Shown here in pieces: positions 1-6,010 of a stretch of 8,277 nt of DNA (the first letter of the stretch is position 1; each line of letters opens with the position of its first letter). The stretch comes from Candidatus Cryptobacteroides faecihippi (lineage in GTDB: Bacteria > Bacteroidota > Bacteroidia > Bacteroidales > UBA932): the NCBI GenBank assembly GCA_018066065.1, contig JAGHSC010000069.1, positions 1-8,277 of the forward strand. The letters are read 5' to 3'. A program made the position numbers and the translations under genes. The notes under the pieces were generated by a model. The model saw only the letters and a program-made list of their open reading frames with translations. It did no database searches and was not told the DNA's origin.

Positions 1-2013
1 CTTCAGGCCGCTGTTCTCTATCATGTACATGGCGTCCATCAGTCCGAGTCCCGTAACATCCGGGACAACCGGGCTCTCTTCGCCCTTCTGGTCCGGGATC
101 TCCCTGTCGAGCTTCATGACCGGTACCAGCCCGCCCGGGACAATCTCCTCGCCCCATTCCGGGTCAAGGGCGTAGATGTTGTCCACAATCTCCCTCATCG
201 CACTTGCCGGATACCTTCCTCCGTTCAATCCCACCCTCTCGTCGACGAGGCTGGACTTCATGCAGATGATCGCACTGTACTTCGGAGCTTCTGCAGGGAA
301 GAATCCCACGAATGTTCCAAGGTCATGCACCCTTCCGTCGCCGGTGACGTATGGACTCCTCGAGCCATGTCTGTCGGTGTCCTCCTTTGAGAGCACCTGG
401 TGCGCTGTTCCGGTCTTTCCGGCGACTCTGAGCTTGGCGCCCTTGAGCCTGTGGGCCGTACCGTCCGAGGTCACACCGAGCATCGCCCTCAGCAGTGTGT
501 CGGCTGTTGCCCTCGAGCAGATCGATGCATTCAGCACACTGGGACCGAGCTTCTGCTTGACCGATCCATTCCTCTCTATGCTCTCGACAAGGTACGGCTT
601 CATCATCTTTCCCTTGTTCGCGATTGCGTTGTAGAAGGTCAGGATGTGGAGAGGCGTCTCCTTGACTGAATATCCCATCGCCACGGAACCGAGGTCCGTC
701 GGGCTCCAGGTCCTGCTGTCAGGGGACGGAAGCTGCGGCTCCTGGAATCCCTCAAGGTCGAAGTCGAATGCCTGTCCGAGCTTGTACATGTAGAGCTTGT
801 CGATCAGCTTCTTCGGATTGTCCTTGTAGTTGTTGACGGCGATGTAGCGGAAGACGTAGTTCGATGACTTCTCGAAACCGCGGAGGTAGGAGATCTCCTT
901 GTCCGGTCCGATGTGGTCGTCCCTCGGGTATCCCGGTATGTAGCCGTTGTTCGTCGGGATCGTCTCGTCGAGCGAGTGGATGATTCCGTCCTCGAGGGCG
1001 GTCATCAATGTCGTCGCCTTGAAGACTGATCCAGGCTCGCTGTTGAGGCCGATCGCCATGTTGTAGGTCTCGTTGATGCTTGAGTCCACAGGATCCCTGA
1101 CAAGGTTCACCATTGCCCTGATCGCACCTGTGGCGGTCTCCATGACGACCGCACATGCCATGTCGATCTTGTTGGACTCCATGAACTGCTTCCTGACGGC
1201 CTTGTCCGCGATGTCCTGTATCGTGATGTCGATTGTTGTCCTGACGTCCATTCCATCCTCCGGCTTGACGAATGTGCTGTCGTAGTCCTGGATCCTTTCC
1301 TTGTTGTCGGTCATCCTGAGCCAGACCCTTCCTTCCTTGCCGTGAAGTATGTAGTCATACTTTCCCTCGAGGCCGATGTGGTTGTTGCCGTTCGAGTTGC
1401 TGTTGTCCTTGACGTAGCCGATCGTACGCCTTGCAAGCGTTCCGTAAGGGTACTGTCGGGTGTCCTTCCTCTCGGCGATGATCCCGCTCCTGTAGCGCCC
1501 CTCGTCCATCAGAGGCTTCTTCTGCAGGTTGAGCAGGGATTCCCTGTCGATAAGACCGCCGAGCTTGAGGTATCTGTTGCCGCTCTTCCTTCCTTCCTCG
1601 ATCTTTGAGAAGTAGTCCCTTGCATCCCCGCCGATCTCCTCGGCCAGAGCCTGGCTGAACTCCTGTGCCTTCCCGAGCCACTCCTTCTCCATCCTCTTCC
1701 CATCCTTCTTGGTGGCGAAGTAATCTTTCCTGACGGTGCAGTCCATGTAGAGCTGGTACATAGGGGTCGAAAGGGCAAGGATCTTCCCGTCGCATCCGAT
1801 GATGGCGCCTCGCTTTGGCTCGATGATGCTCTTGGCCCTGGATGGCTTGAAGTAGGAGACGATCTCGTCGTCCAGCTTCCAGGTCCACTGGATCTGGATG
1901 ATCCTCACCACCATCACGACGGCGAGTACGAGGAACAGGACATAGAGGATGTACAGGATAATTCCAATCCTGTCCCTCTCCTTCCTGTCAGAATTTTCCG
2001 ATGTCCTTGCCAT
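1..2013 (-). CDS. ftsI: Septal peptidoglycan transpeptidase FtsI/PBP3 with C-terminal PASTA domain (3' end beyond window)
   Basis: This is a class B penicillin-binding protein that cross-links septal peptidoglycan in the periplasm. 671 codons are visible and the frame is still open at the left edge. Seen: a short charged N-terminus, one membrane segment at about residues 16-36, an N-terminal dimerisation module beginning near an RGAIIGCDGKILA stretch (about 66-80), and a transpeptidase domain. All three active-site motifs are intact: SVFK with catalytic Ser329 and Lys332, SSN at 383-385, and KTGTA from Lys533. Residues 649-671 (VVPDVTGLGL onwards) are the start of a PASTA domain, which fits Bacteroidota FtsI. 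The ATG at 2013 gives the natural cytoplasmic tail and follows the ftsL-like stop by 13 bases, with a weak GGAAAG ahead. It is the last visible gene of the mraZ-led operon; murE would be expected next. A sporulation-type PBP is the main alternative, but the neighbours argue for FtsI. Confidence 0.95.
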   Translation of the reverse strand, partial: MARTSENSDRKERDRIGIILYILYVLFLVLAVVMVVRIIQIQWTWKLDDEIVSYFKPSRAKSIIEPKRGAIIGCDGKILALSTPMYQLYMDCTVRKDYFATKKDGKRMEKEWLGKAQEFSQALAEEIGGDARDYFSKIEEGRKSGNRYLKLGGLIDRESLLNLQKKPLMDEGRYRSGIIAERKDTRQYPYGTLARRTIGYVKDNSNSNGNNHIGLEGKYDYILHGKEGRVWLRMTDNKERIQDYDSTFVKPEDGMDVRTTIDITIQDIADKAVRKQFMESNKIDMACAVVMETATGAIRAMVNLVRDPVDSSINETYNMAIGLNSEPGSVFKATTLMTALEDGIIHSLDETIPTNNGYIPGYPRDDHIGPDKEISYLRGFEKSSNYVFRYIAVNNYKDNPKKLIDKLYMYKLGQAFDFDLEGFQEPQLPSPDSRTWSPTDLGSVAMGYSVKETPLHILTFYNAIANKGKMMKPYLVESIERNGSVKQKLGPSVLNASICSRATADTLLRAMLGVTSDGTAHRLKGAKLRVAGKTGTAHQVLSKEDTDRHGSRSPYVTGDGRVHDLGTFVGFFPAEAPKYSAIICMKSSLVDERVGLNGGRYPASAMREIVDNIYALDPEWGEEIVPGGLVPVMKLDREIPDQKGEESPVVPDVTGLGLMDAMYMIENSGLK

Positions 2014-2026
2014 CTTTCCAGTAACT

Positions 2027-2392
2027 TTATTGCCTTATCCTCTCTGCCGGCTTCTCCGGGATCCCGAGCTCGGACCCGTCGGCTTCCAGCATTCTCTGTA
2101 TCGTGCTCATGCGGCCGAGCCTTGCAAGCTCAACCGTCTTCTGCGCATGGTAGATCTCGACATCCTCAAGGATCTTCCTGTTTTCCTCGACCCGAGTCAT
2201 CGTCTTCTCGATCTTCAGGCTAAGGTAGATGCTGATCCAGAACAGGAAGAACGTGTAGATGATGTGGATGAAATAGTTGCCTACCCTCATCCTGAGCAGC
2301 AGTTCCCCCTTTATCGTGGCCATGAAGGCATTCTTCAGCCACCTTCCCATGTCTGCTATCTTCCACTTCTTCATCTTGTTCTCCTCCGTCAT
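2027..2392 (-). CDS. ftsL: FtsL-like divisome protein
   Basis: A 121-residue bitopic membrane protein whose position between rsmH and ftsI is that of FtsL, the division protein that with FtsB and FtsQ links and activates FtsWI. Seen: a basic N-terminal cytoplasmic stretch of about 38 residues, a single hydrophobic segment at about 39-59 (rich in F, I, Y and L), then a charged helical region (about 60-95, many E, K and R) that could form the expected coiled coil. Primary sequence similarity to model FtsL proteins is too low for me to recognise directly, so the name rests on size, topology and synteny. The start at 2392 lies 3 bases after the rsmH stop, in the same frame as rsmH, which suggests translational coupling. 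No shifted or broken region is visible. Confidence 0.8.
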   Translation of the reverse strand: MTEENKMKKWKIADMGRWLKNAFMATIKGELLLRMRVGNYFIHIIYTFFLFWISIYLSLKIEKTMTRVEENRKILEDVEIYHAQKTVELARLGRMSTIQRMLEADGSELGIPEKPAERIRQ

Positions 2393-2395
2393 CTT

Positions 2396-3349
2396 CTATC
2401 TCACACTTTTCTTCTCCGCCACCCTGAGCTTCGCGCTCCTTGCCCTGGTGTTGGAAGCAATCTCACTTTCCTGAGGCAGGACAGGCTTCCTGTTCACAGC
2501 CTTCAGCGGAGCCGAGACCACACCGAACACATCCTTCTCCTCCTTCCCCTCGGCGTTGCCTGCCTTGATGAAGTTCTTGACCATCCTGTCCTCAAGGGAA
2601 TGATAGGTGATCACCACAAGCCTTCCGTCCTCGTGGAGCGCGTCAACGGCCCCTTCGAGGAACTTCTCAAGGGAACGCATCTCGTGGTTGACCTCGATCC
2701 TGAGAGCCTGGTAGACCTTTGCCAGGAACTTATGCTCCGCGAACTTCGGAAGTGCCGGCGCCATGGCGGCGTCCAACTGTCCGGTCGTCGTCACCGGGCC
2801 TTTGTCCCTTGCGCTGACGATCAGCTGCGCGATCCTGCGCGAATTCTCCACCTCTCCGTAGATGCGGAGGATCCTCTCCAGGTCTTCCTGCGGGTAGTTC
2901 ATGACCACGTCTGCGGCGGTGATCCCTCCCTCGCGGTTCATCCTCATGTCCAGCGGGGCATCATACCTGAAGGAGAAACCCCTGTCGGCAGTGTCGAACT
3001 GGTGCGATGAGACGCCCAGGTCGGCAAGAACCCCGTCCAGACCAGCCTGCAGCTTCCTGCCCAGGGCCTTGTCTGTCTCTGAATATTCATGTGCGAGGTT
3101 GAGGATGTGGTTGTGGATGAAGCGGAAATCCGACCTCACGAGGATGAGCCTCGGGTCGTCTATCCTGTTCTCTATTGCGTCGCTGTCACGATCGAAGGCG
3201 ATGACATGACCGTCATCATTAAGGCGTGAAAGGATTTCGGCGGTGTGGCCACCGCCTCCGAATGTGACGTCGGCGTAGATTCCTGATGGGTTTGTGACGA
3301 GAGCGGAAATGCTCTCGTCCAGAAGGACCGGTGTATGGTATTCTGACAT
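2396..3349 (-). CDS. rsmH: 16S rRNA (cytosine(1402)-N(4))-methyltransferase
   Basis: RsmH (MraW) uses S-adenosylmethionine to methylate N4 of C1402 in 16S rRNA, in the P site of the small subunit. The 317-residue length is normal for the family. Seen in order: the N-terminal HTPVLLDE motif (5-12), the SAM-binding DVTFGGGGHT (27-36), LADLGVSSHQFD (108-119), RGFSFRYDAPLDMRM (123-137), QALRIEVNHE (214-223) and the C-terminal HSLEDR (250-255). All are intact, so the enzyme should be active. The ATG at 3349 is supported by a GGAGG seven bases upstream that overlaps the mraZ stop, and by HTPVLLDE lying at its usual place near the N-terminus. It is the second gene of the dcw operon. The stop codon is TAG, followed after one codon (AAG) by the in-frame ATG of the ftsL-like gene. 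Confidence 0.98.
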   Translation of the reverse strand: MSEYHTPVLLDESISALVTNPSGIYADVTFGGGGHTAEILSRLNDDGHVIAFDRDSDAIENRIDDPRLILVRSDFRFIHNHILNLAHEYSETDKALGRKLQAGLDGVLADLGVSSHQFDTADRGFSFRYDAPLDMRMNREGGITAADVVMNYPQEDLERILRIYGEVENSRRIAQLIVSARDKGPVTTTGQLDAAMAPALPKFAEHKFLAKVYQALRIEVNHEMRSLEKFLEGAVDALHEDGRLVVITYHSLEDRMVKNFIKAGNAEGKEEKDVFGVVSAPLKAVNRKPVLPQESEIASNTRARSAKLRVAEKKSVR

Positions 3350-3356
3350 TCCTCGC

Positions 3357-3361
3357 CCTCC
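3357..3361 (-). promoter_or_regulatory. Ribosome binding site of rsmH
   Basis: GGAGG on the minus strand, seven bases before the rsmH ATG at 3349. Its first G is the last base of the mraZ TAG stop, so termination of mraZ and initiation of rsmH are physically linked, suggesting coupled translation. It is the best Shine-Dalgarno match I noticed among the gene starts here. Confidence 0.75.
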
Positions 3362-3813
3362 TATCTCTGTTGAGACAGCTGTCCGGCGATGTTCAAGAAT
3401 TCCTCATTCGAGATTGCACTGGCCTCGAAGCTTTCCTTCGCCCAGATCTCGATCTTGTAATCGTTGCCCGAAAAGACTACCTCTTTGGTTACACCAATGG
3501 ATTCCAGAAGGCTCTTTGGGATCGACAGGCGGCCGAGCTTCGAGTCTGGCTCGACGATTGCGCGGTCACGGGTGTACTTCCTCCAAAAAGCGGCGTGGGC
3601 ACGATTGAATGGATTCAATGTCGACTTGATTTCTTCAGACTGGCGCTCCCACTCCTCGAAGGTGAACATCTCGAGGCAGTCTTCGAAGATGTTCTTCTTC
3701 ACGACGAACCTCATGTCACCATCGGCGGGCATCAACGACTTGAACGACGAAGGGAACACAATTCTCCCTTTGTCATCCACCTTAGCCGAGTATTCGCCAA
3801 TGAATGTAATCAT
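3361..3813 (-). CDS. mraZ: Transcriptional regulator MraZ
   Basis: MraZ is the first gene of most dcw clusters. It is a DNA-binding protein that in studied bacteria forms a ring-shaped oligomer and represses its own operon through short direct repeats. The 150-residue product has the expected two SpoVT-AbrB-like halves: KVDDKGRIVFP at 11-21 and DSKLGRLSIP at 90-99, each carrying the DxKGR-type signature. I chose the ATG at 3813. The upstream in-frame extension to 4074 would translate the promoter region and lacks family similarity, whereas 3813 has AAGGA seven bases ahead and starts with the usual short GEYSAKVD lead-in. The gene ends with TAG inside the rsmH ribosome binding site. The array of TGG(A) repeats upstream is the likely autoregulatory operator. 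Confidence 0.97.
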   Translation of the reverse strand: MITFIGEYSAKVDDKGRIVFPSSFKSLMPADGDMRFVVKKNIFEDCLEMFTFEEWERQSEEIKSTLNPFNRAHAAFWRKYTRDRAIVEPDSKLGRLSIPKSLLESIGVTKEVVFSGNDYKIEIWAKESFEASAISNEEFLNIAGQLSQQR

Positions 3814-3820
3814 AGTTTTT

Positions 3821-3825
3821 TCCTT
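3821..3825 (-). promoter_or_regulatory. Ribosome binding site of mraZ
   Basis: AAGGA on the minus strand, seven bases before the ATG at 3813. It supports this start over longer in-frame alternatives that would read through the promoter. Confidence 0.65.
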
Positions 3826-3844
3826 ATGCCTTTCACGCTGGTTA

Positions 3845-3852
3845 CAAAGATA
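3845..3852 (-). promoter_or_regulatory. Bacteroidota -7 promoter element of the mraZ operon
   Basis: TATCTTTG on the minus strand matches the Bacteroidota sigma-factor -7 consensus TAnnTTTG exactly and lies 31 bases before the mraZ ATG, leaving room for a short leader with the AAGGA site. No good TTTG -33 element is present at the usual distance; that stretch is occupied by the TGGA repeats. This fits a promoter whose upstream contact region is covered by the operator. Confidence 0.65.
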
Positions 3853-3863
3853 TGAATTATTTT

Positions 3864-3930
3864 TCCATTTGCTTCCACTTTTTTCCAAATTTTTCCACAA
3901 TAAATCCACCGTTCCGCCAACGTGCATCCA
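3864..3930 (-). promoter_or_regulatory. Phased TGG(A) repeat array, probable MraZ operator
   Basis: Read on the minus strand, seven TGG triplets occur in register. Their plus-strand CCA copies start at 3865, 3875, 3885, 3895, 3906, 3917 and 3928, so the spacing is 10, 10, 10, 11, 11, 11 bases. Six of the seven are TGGA. The four nearest mraZ are the most alike (TGGAAAA, TGGAAGC, TGGAAAA, TGGAAAA). Known MraZ operators are short G-rich direct repeats (TGGG-type in E. coli) about one helical turn apart, ahead of mraZ, so the four-repeat core is very likely the MraZ binding site. The array begins 11 bases upstream of the -7 box and covers the -33 region, as expected for autorepression. Whether the distal three copies are bound is inference. 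Confidence 0.72.
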
Positions 3931-3956
3931 ACGTGGTGAAAAGACATTGCATTTGT

Positions 3957-3980
3957 GGCCAAACAGCTGATGCTGTGGTC
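3957..3980. repeat. Imperfect inverted repeat in the divergent promoter region
   Basis: ACAGC (3963-3967) and GCTGT (3972-3976) flank TGAT. The arms extend as GGCC (3957-3960) against GGTC (3977-3980) after a two-base AA bulge, with one G-T pair. No T tract follows on either strand, so it is not a convincing terminator. It lies upstream of both predicted start sites, so if it matters it is more likely a protein-binding DNA site than an RNA hairpin. Confidence 0.3.
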
Positions 3981-4008
3981 TACGGAACCGCCCTCCAGCG
4001 GCCTCTGC

Positions 4009-4038
4009 TTGAATAATGAAAAAGAATCTGTAAATTTG
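4009..4038 (+). promoter_or_regulatory. Bacteroidota promoter driving etfB-etfA-acyl-CoA dehydrogenase
   Basis: TTG (4009-4011, preceded by C where the consensus has T) is followed by 19 bases and then TAAATTTG (4031-4038), an exact match to the -7 consensus TAnnTTTG. The spacing is within the known range. Transcription would begin near 4045, giving an untranslated leader of about 50 bases. No other -7 match is seen on the plus strand between here and etfB. Confidence 0.7.
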
Positions 4039-4094
4039 CGTTTCGTGAACGAGATCCTTTTGCGGGTCCGTCAAAACAACTAGAAATCAAGATT

Positions 4095-4964
4095 ATGAGT
4101 TTGAAAATCGTTGTACTTGCGAAGCAGGTACCTGACACGAGAAATGTGGGCAAGGATGCCATGACGGCTGAAGGAACCGTCAACCGTGCAGCCCTTCCTG
4201 CCATCTTCAATCCAGAGGACATGAATGCTCTCGAGCAGGCGATACGTCTCAAGGAACAGAATCCCGGCTCATCTGTAGGTGTGCTCACCATGGGCCCTCC
4301 ACGCGCAGGCCAGATCATACGTGAAGGCCTCTACCGTGGCGCCGACACCGGCTGGCTTCTGACAGACCGCCTCTTTGCCGGAGCAGACACCCTGGCCACT
4401 TCATATGCACTTGCAACCGCGATCAAGAAGATCGGAGATGTCGACATCGTCATCGGAGGCCGCCAGGCCATCGATGGTGACACTGCACAGGTCGGCCCAC
4501 AGGTTGCCCAGAAGCTCGGCCTCAACCAGATCACCTATGCCGAGGAAATCCTTGACTGCAAGGATGGAAAGGTTACGGTCCGCAGACACATCGACGGAGG
4601 TGTCGAGACAGTCGTCGCACCTCTCCCATGCGTCATCACCGTCAATGGCAGCGCTGCCCCGTGCCGTCCTGCCAATGCAAGGCTTACGATGAAGTACAAG
4701 AGGGCAACCTGCCCTCTCGAGCGACCTGCGGATGACAAGTATGCCGCACTCTACGAGGAGCGCCCTTACCTTACCCTCAACCAGTGGAGTGTCGCCGATG
4801 TCGACGGAGACCCTCAGCAGTGCGGTCTCGCCGGTTCCCCTACCAAGGTCAAGGCCGTCCAGAACATCGTCTTCCAGGCTAAGGAAAGCAAGACTCTCAC
4901 CTCATCGGATGCCGATGTGGAGGCTCTTGTGAAGGAATTGTTGAACGAGAAGATCATCGGATAA
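4095..4964 (+). CDS. etfB: Electron transfer flavoprotein subunit beta
   Basis: The small subunit of the heterodimeric electron transfer flavoprotein, which passes electrons between acyl-CoA dehydrogenases and other carriers in the cytoplasm. 289 residues, slightly above the usual 250-265. Seen: the N-terminal KIVVLAKQVPD, FNPEDMNALEQAIRLKE (38-54), and GRQAIDGDTAQVGPQ (122-136), the nucleotide-binding signature. In mitochondrial-type ETF this place reads more like QAIDDDxxQTG and binds AMP. The GRQAIDGDTAQVGP form is what I recall from clostridial ETFs that carry a second FAD and bifurcate electrons from NADH, so this subunit may be of that type; this is inferred from one motif. It is the first gene of the rightward unit, 56 bases beyond the -7 box, and etfA follows after 18 bases. 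The start codon is supported by the family N-terminus. Confidence 0.95.
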   Translation: MSLKIVVLAKQVPDTRNVGKDAMTAEGTVNRAALPAIFNPEDMNALEQAIRLKEQNPGSSVGVLTMGPPRAGQIIREGLYRGADTGWLLTDRLFAGADTLATSYALATAIKKIGDVDIVIGGRQAIDGDTAQVGPQVAQKLGLNQITYAEEILDCKDGKVTVRRHIDGGVETVVAPLPCVITVNGSAAPCRPANARLTMKYKRATCPLERPADDKYAALYEERPYLTLNQWSVADVDGDPQQCGLAGSPTKVKAVQNIVFQAKESKTLTSSDADVEALVKELLNEKIIG

Positions 4965-4982
4965 AAACCAAGTCATCAGAAA

Positions 4983-6005
4983 ATGAACAACGTATTTGTC
5001 TATTGCGAAATCGAAGGCACCAAGGTCGCCGAGGTGTCTCAGGAACTGCTTACAAAAGGCCGTAAGCTTGCAACTGAACTTGGTGTACAGCTCCATGCTG
5101 TCGTCGCCGGCACCGGAATCAAGGGCGCCGTTGAGAATCAGATACTTCCGTACGGAGTCGACAAGCTCTTCGTCTTTGACGGCGAAGGACTTTTCCCTTA
5201 CACCTCCGCTCCTCACACCGACATCCTCGTCAACCTCTTCAAGGAGGAGAACCCTCAGATCTGCCTGATGGGTGCGACCGTCATCGGCCGCGACCTCGGT
5301 CCACGCGTGTCATCATCCCTCACCAGCGGACTGACCGCCGACTGCACACAGCTCGAGATCGGAGACTATGACGACAAGAAGAACGGTGTCCACTACGACA
5401 ACCTTCTCTACCAGATCCGCCCGGCTTTCGGAGGAAACATCGTTGCAACCATCGTCAACCCAGAGCACCGTCCTCAGATGGCTACCGTCCGCGAGGGTGT
5501 CATGAAGCGCGAGGTCGTCGACGAGAACTACAAGGGCGAGGTCGTCTACCCGGAGGTCGCCAAGTATGTCCCTGACACAGACTATGTCGTCAAGGTCATC
5601 GACCGCCACATCGAGGTCGCCAGGCATAACCTCAAGGGCGCTCCGATCATCGTCGCCGGTGGCTACGGAGTGGGATCGAAGGAGAACTTCGACCTTCTCT
5701 TCAAGCTTGCCAAGGAACTTCACGGAGAGGTCGGCGCATCACGCGCCGCTGTCGATGCCGGCTGGATCGACCATGACCGCCAGATTGGTCAGACCGGTCT
5801 CACCGTCCATCCGAAGGTCTACATCGCCTGCGGAATCTCCGGACAGATCCAGCACATCGCCGGAATGCAGGACTCCGGCATCATCATTTCCATCAACACC
5901 GATCCTGACGCTCCGATCAACAAGATCGCTGACTATGTCATCGTGGGTTCAGTCGAGGAAGTGGTTCCAAAACTCATCAAGTACTACAAGCAAAACAACA
6001 AGTAA
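4983..6005 (+). CDS. etfA: Electron transfer flavoprotein subunit alpha
   Basis: The large ETF subunit, which holds FAD in its C-terminal domain and docks with acyl-CoA dehydrogenases. 340 residues, a normal length, with no N-terminal ferredoxin-like extension. The N-terminal half (to about 200) is the nucleotide-alpha-hydrolase-like fold with GRDLGPRVSSSL (102-113). The FAD domain is clear: GASRAAVDAGW (251-261), QIGQTG (267-272), YIACGISGQIQH (280-291), AGMQDS (293-298) and INTDPDAPI (304-312). One oddity: the segment usually written GGRGxxSxENF reads GGYGVGSKENF, so Tyr228 replaces an Arg that in studied ETFs sits over the flavin and tunes its potential. The gene lies 18 bases after etfB and 5 bases before the dehydrogenase gene, so the three are almost certainly cotranscribed and make one complex. 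Confidence 0.96.
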   Translation: MNNVFVYCEIEGTKVAEVSQELLTKGRKLATELGVQLHAVVAGTGIKGAVENQILPYGVDKLFVFDGEGLFPYTSAPHTDILVNLFKEENPQICLMGATVIGRDLGPRVSSSLTSGLTADCTQLEIGDYDDKKNGVHYDNLLYQIRPAFGGNIVATIVNPEHRPQMATVREGVMKREVVDENYKGEVVYPEVAKYVPDTDYVVKVIDRHIEVARHNLKGAPIIVAGGYGVGSKENFDLLFKLAKELHGEVGASRAAVDAGWIDHDRQIGQTGLTVHPKVYIACGISGQIQHIAGMQDSGIIISINTDPDAPINKIADYVIVGSVEEVVPKLIKYYKQNNK

Positions 6006-6010
6006 AGAAT

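Larger units (their letters stand above)
3814..4094. other. Divergent intergenic region between mraZ and etfB
   Basis: The only substantial non-coding stretch in the window, 281 bases and visibly more A+T-rich than the genes beside it. It holds the mraZ ribosome binding site, -7 box and repeat array on the left, an imperfect inverted repeat in the centre, and the etfB promoter on the right. I see no tRNA-like fold, riboswitch or credible small gene in it. No clear Shine-Dalgarno sequence precedes etfB; the bases before its ATG are A-rich, as is common in Bacteroidota. Confidence 0.8.

Noticed and set aside
1949..3010. Long plus-strand open frame (353 codons) opposite rsmH and the ftsL-like gene
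   Set aside because: It lies antisense to well-supported genes, has no recognisable family sequence, and is explained by the strong C/G third-position codon bias. The same holds for the other frames over ftsI, etf and the dehydrogenase.
3891..3899. TTTTCCACA, one mismatch from a DnaA box
   Set aside because: It is one unit of the phased TCCA array upstream of mraZ. The genes around it are not origin neighbours, and no cluster of better DnaA boxes is seen.
3988..4001. Short inverted repeat CCGC-N6-GCGG before the etf promoter
   Set aside because: Four-base arms in a G+C-rich stretch are expected by chance, and no T tract follows.
3814..4074. N-terminal extension of mraZ to an upstream in-frame ATG at 4074
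   Set aside because: It would translate the -7 box and repeat array, has no MraZ-like sequence, and leaves the AAGGA before 3813 unused. MraZ proteins are about 150 residues.
3980..4318. Minus-strand open frame of 112 codons overlapping the etfB start
   Set aside because: It overlaps etfB in antisense and the etf promoter, and shows no domain or plausible ribosome binding site.
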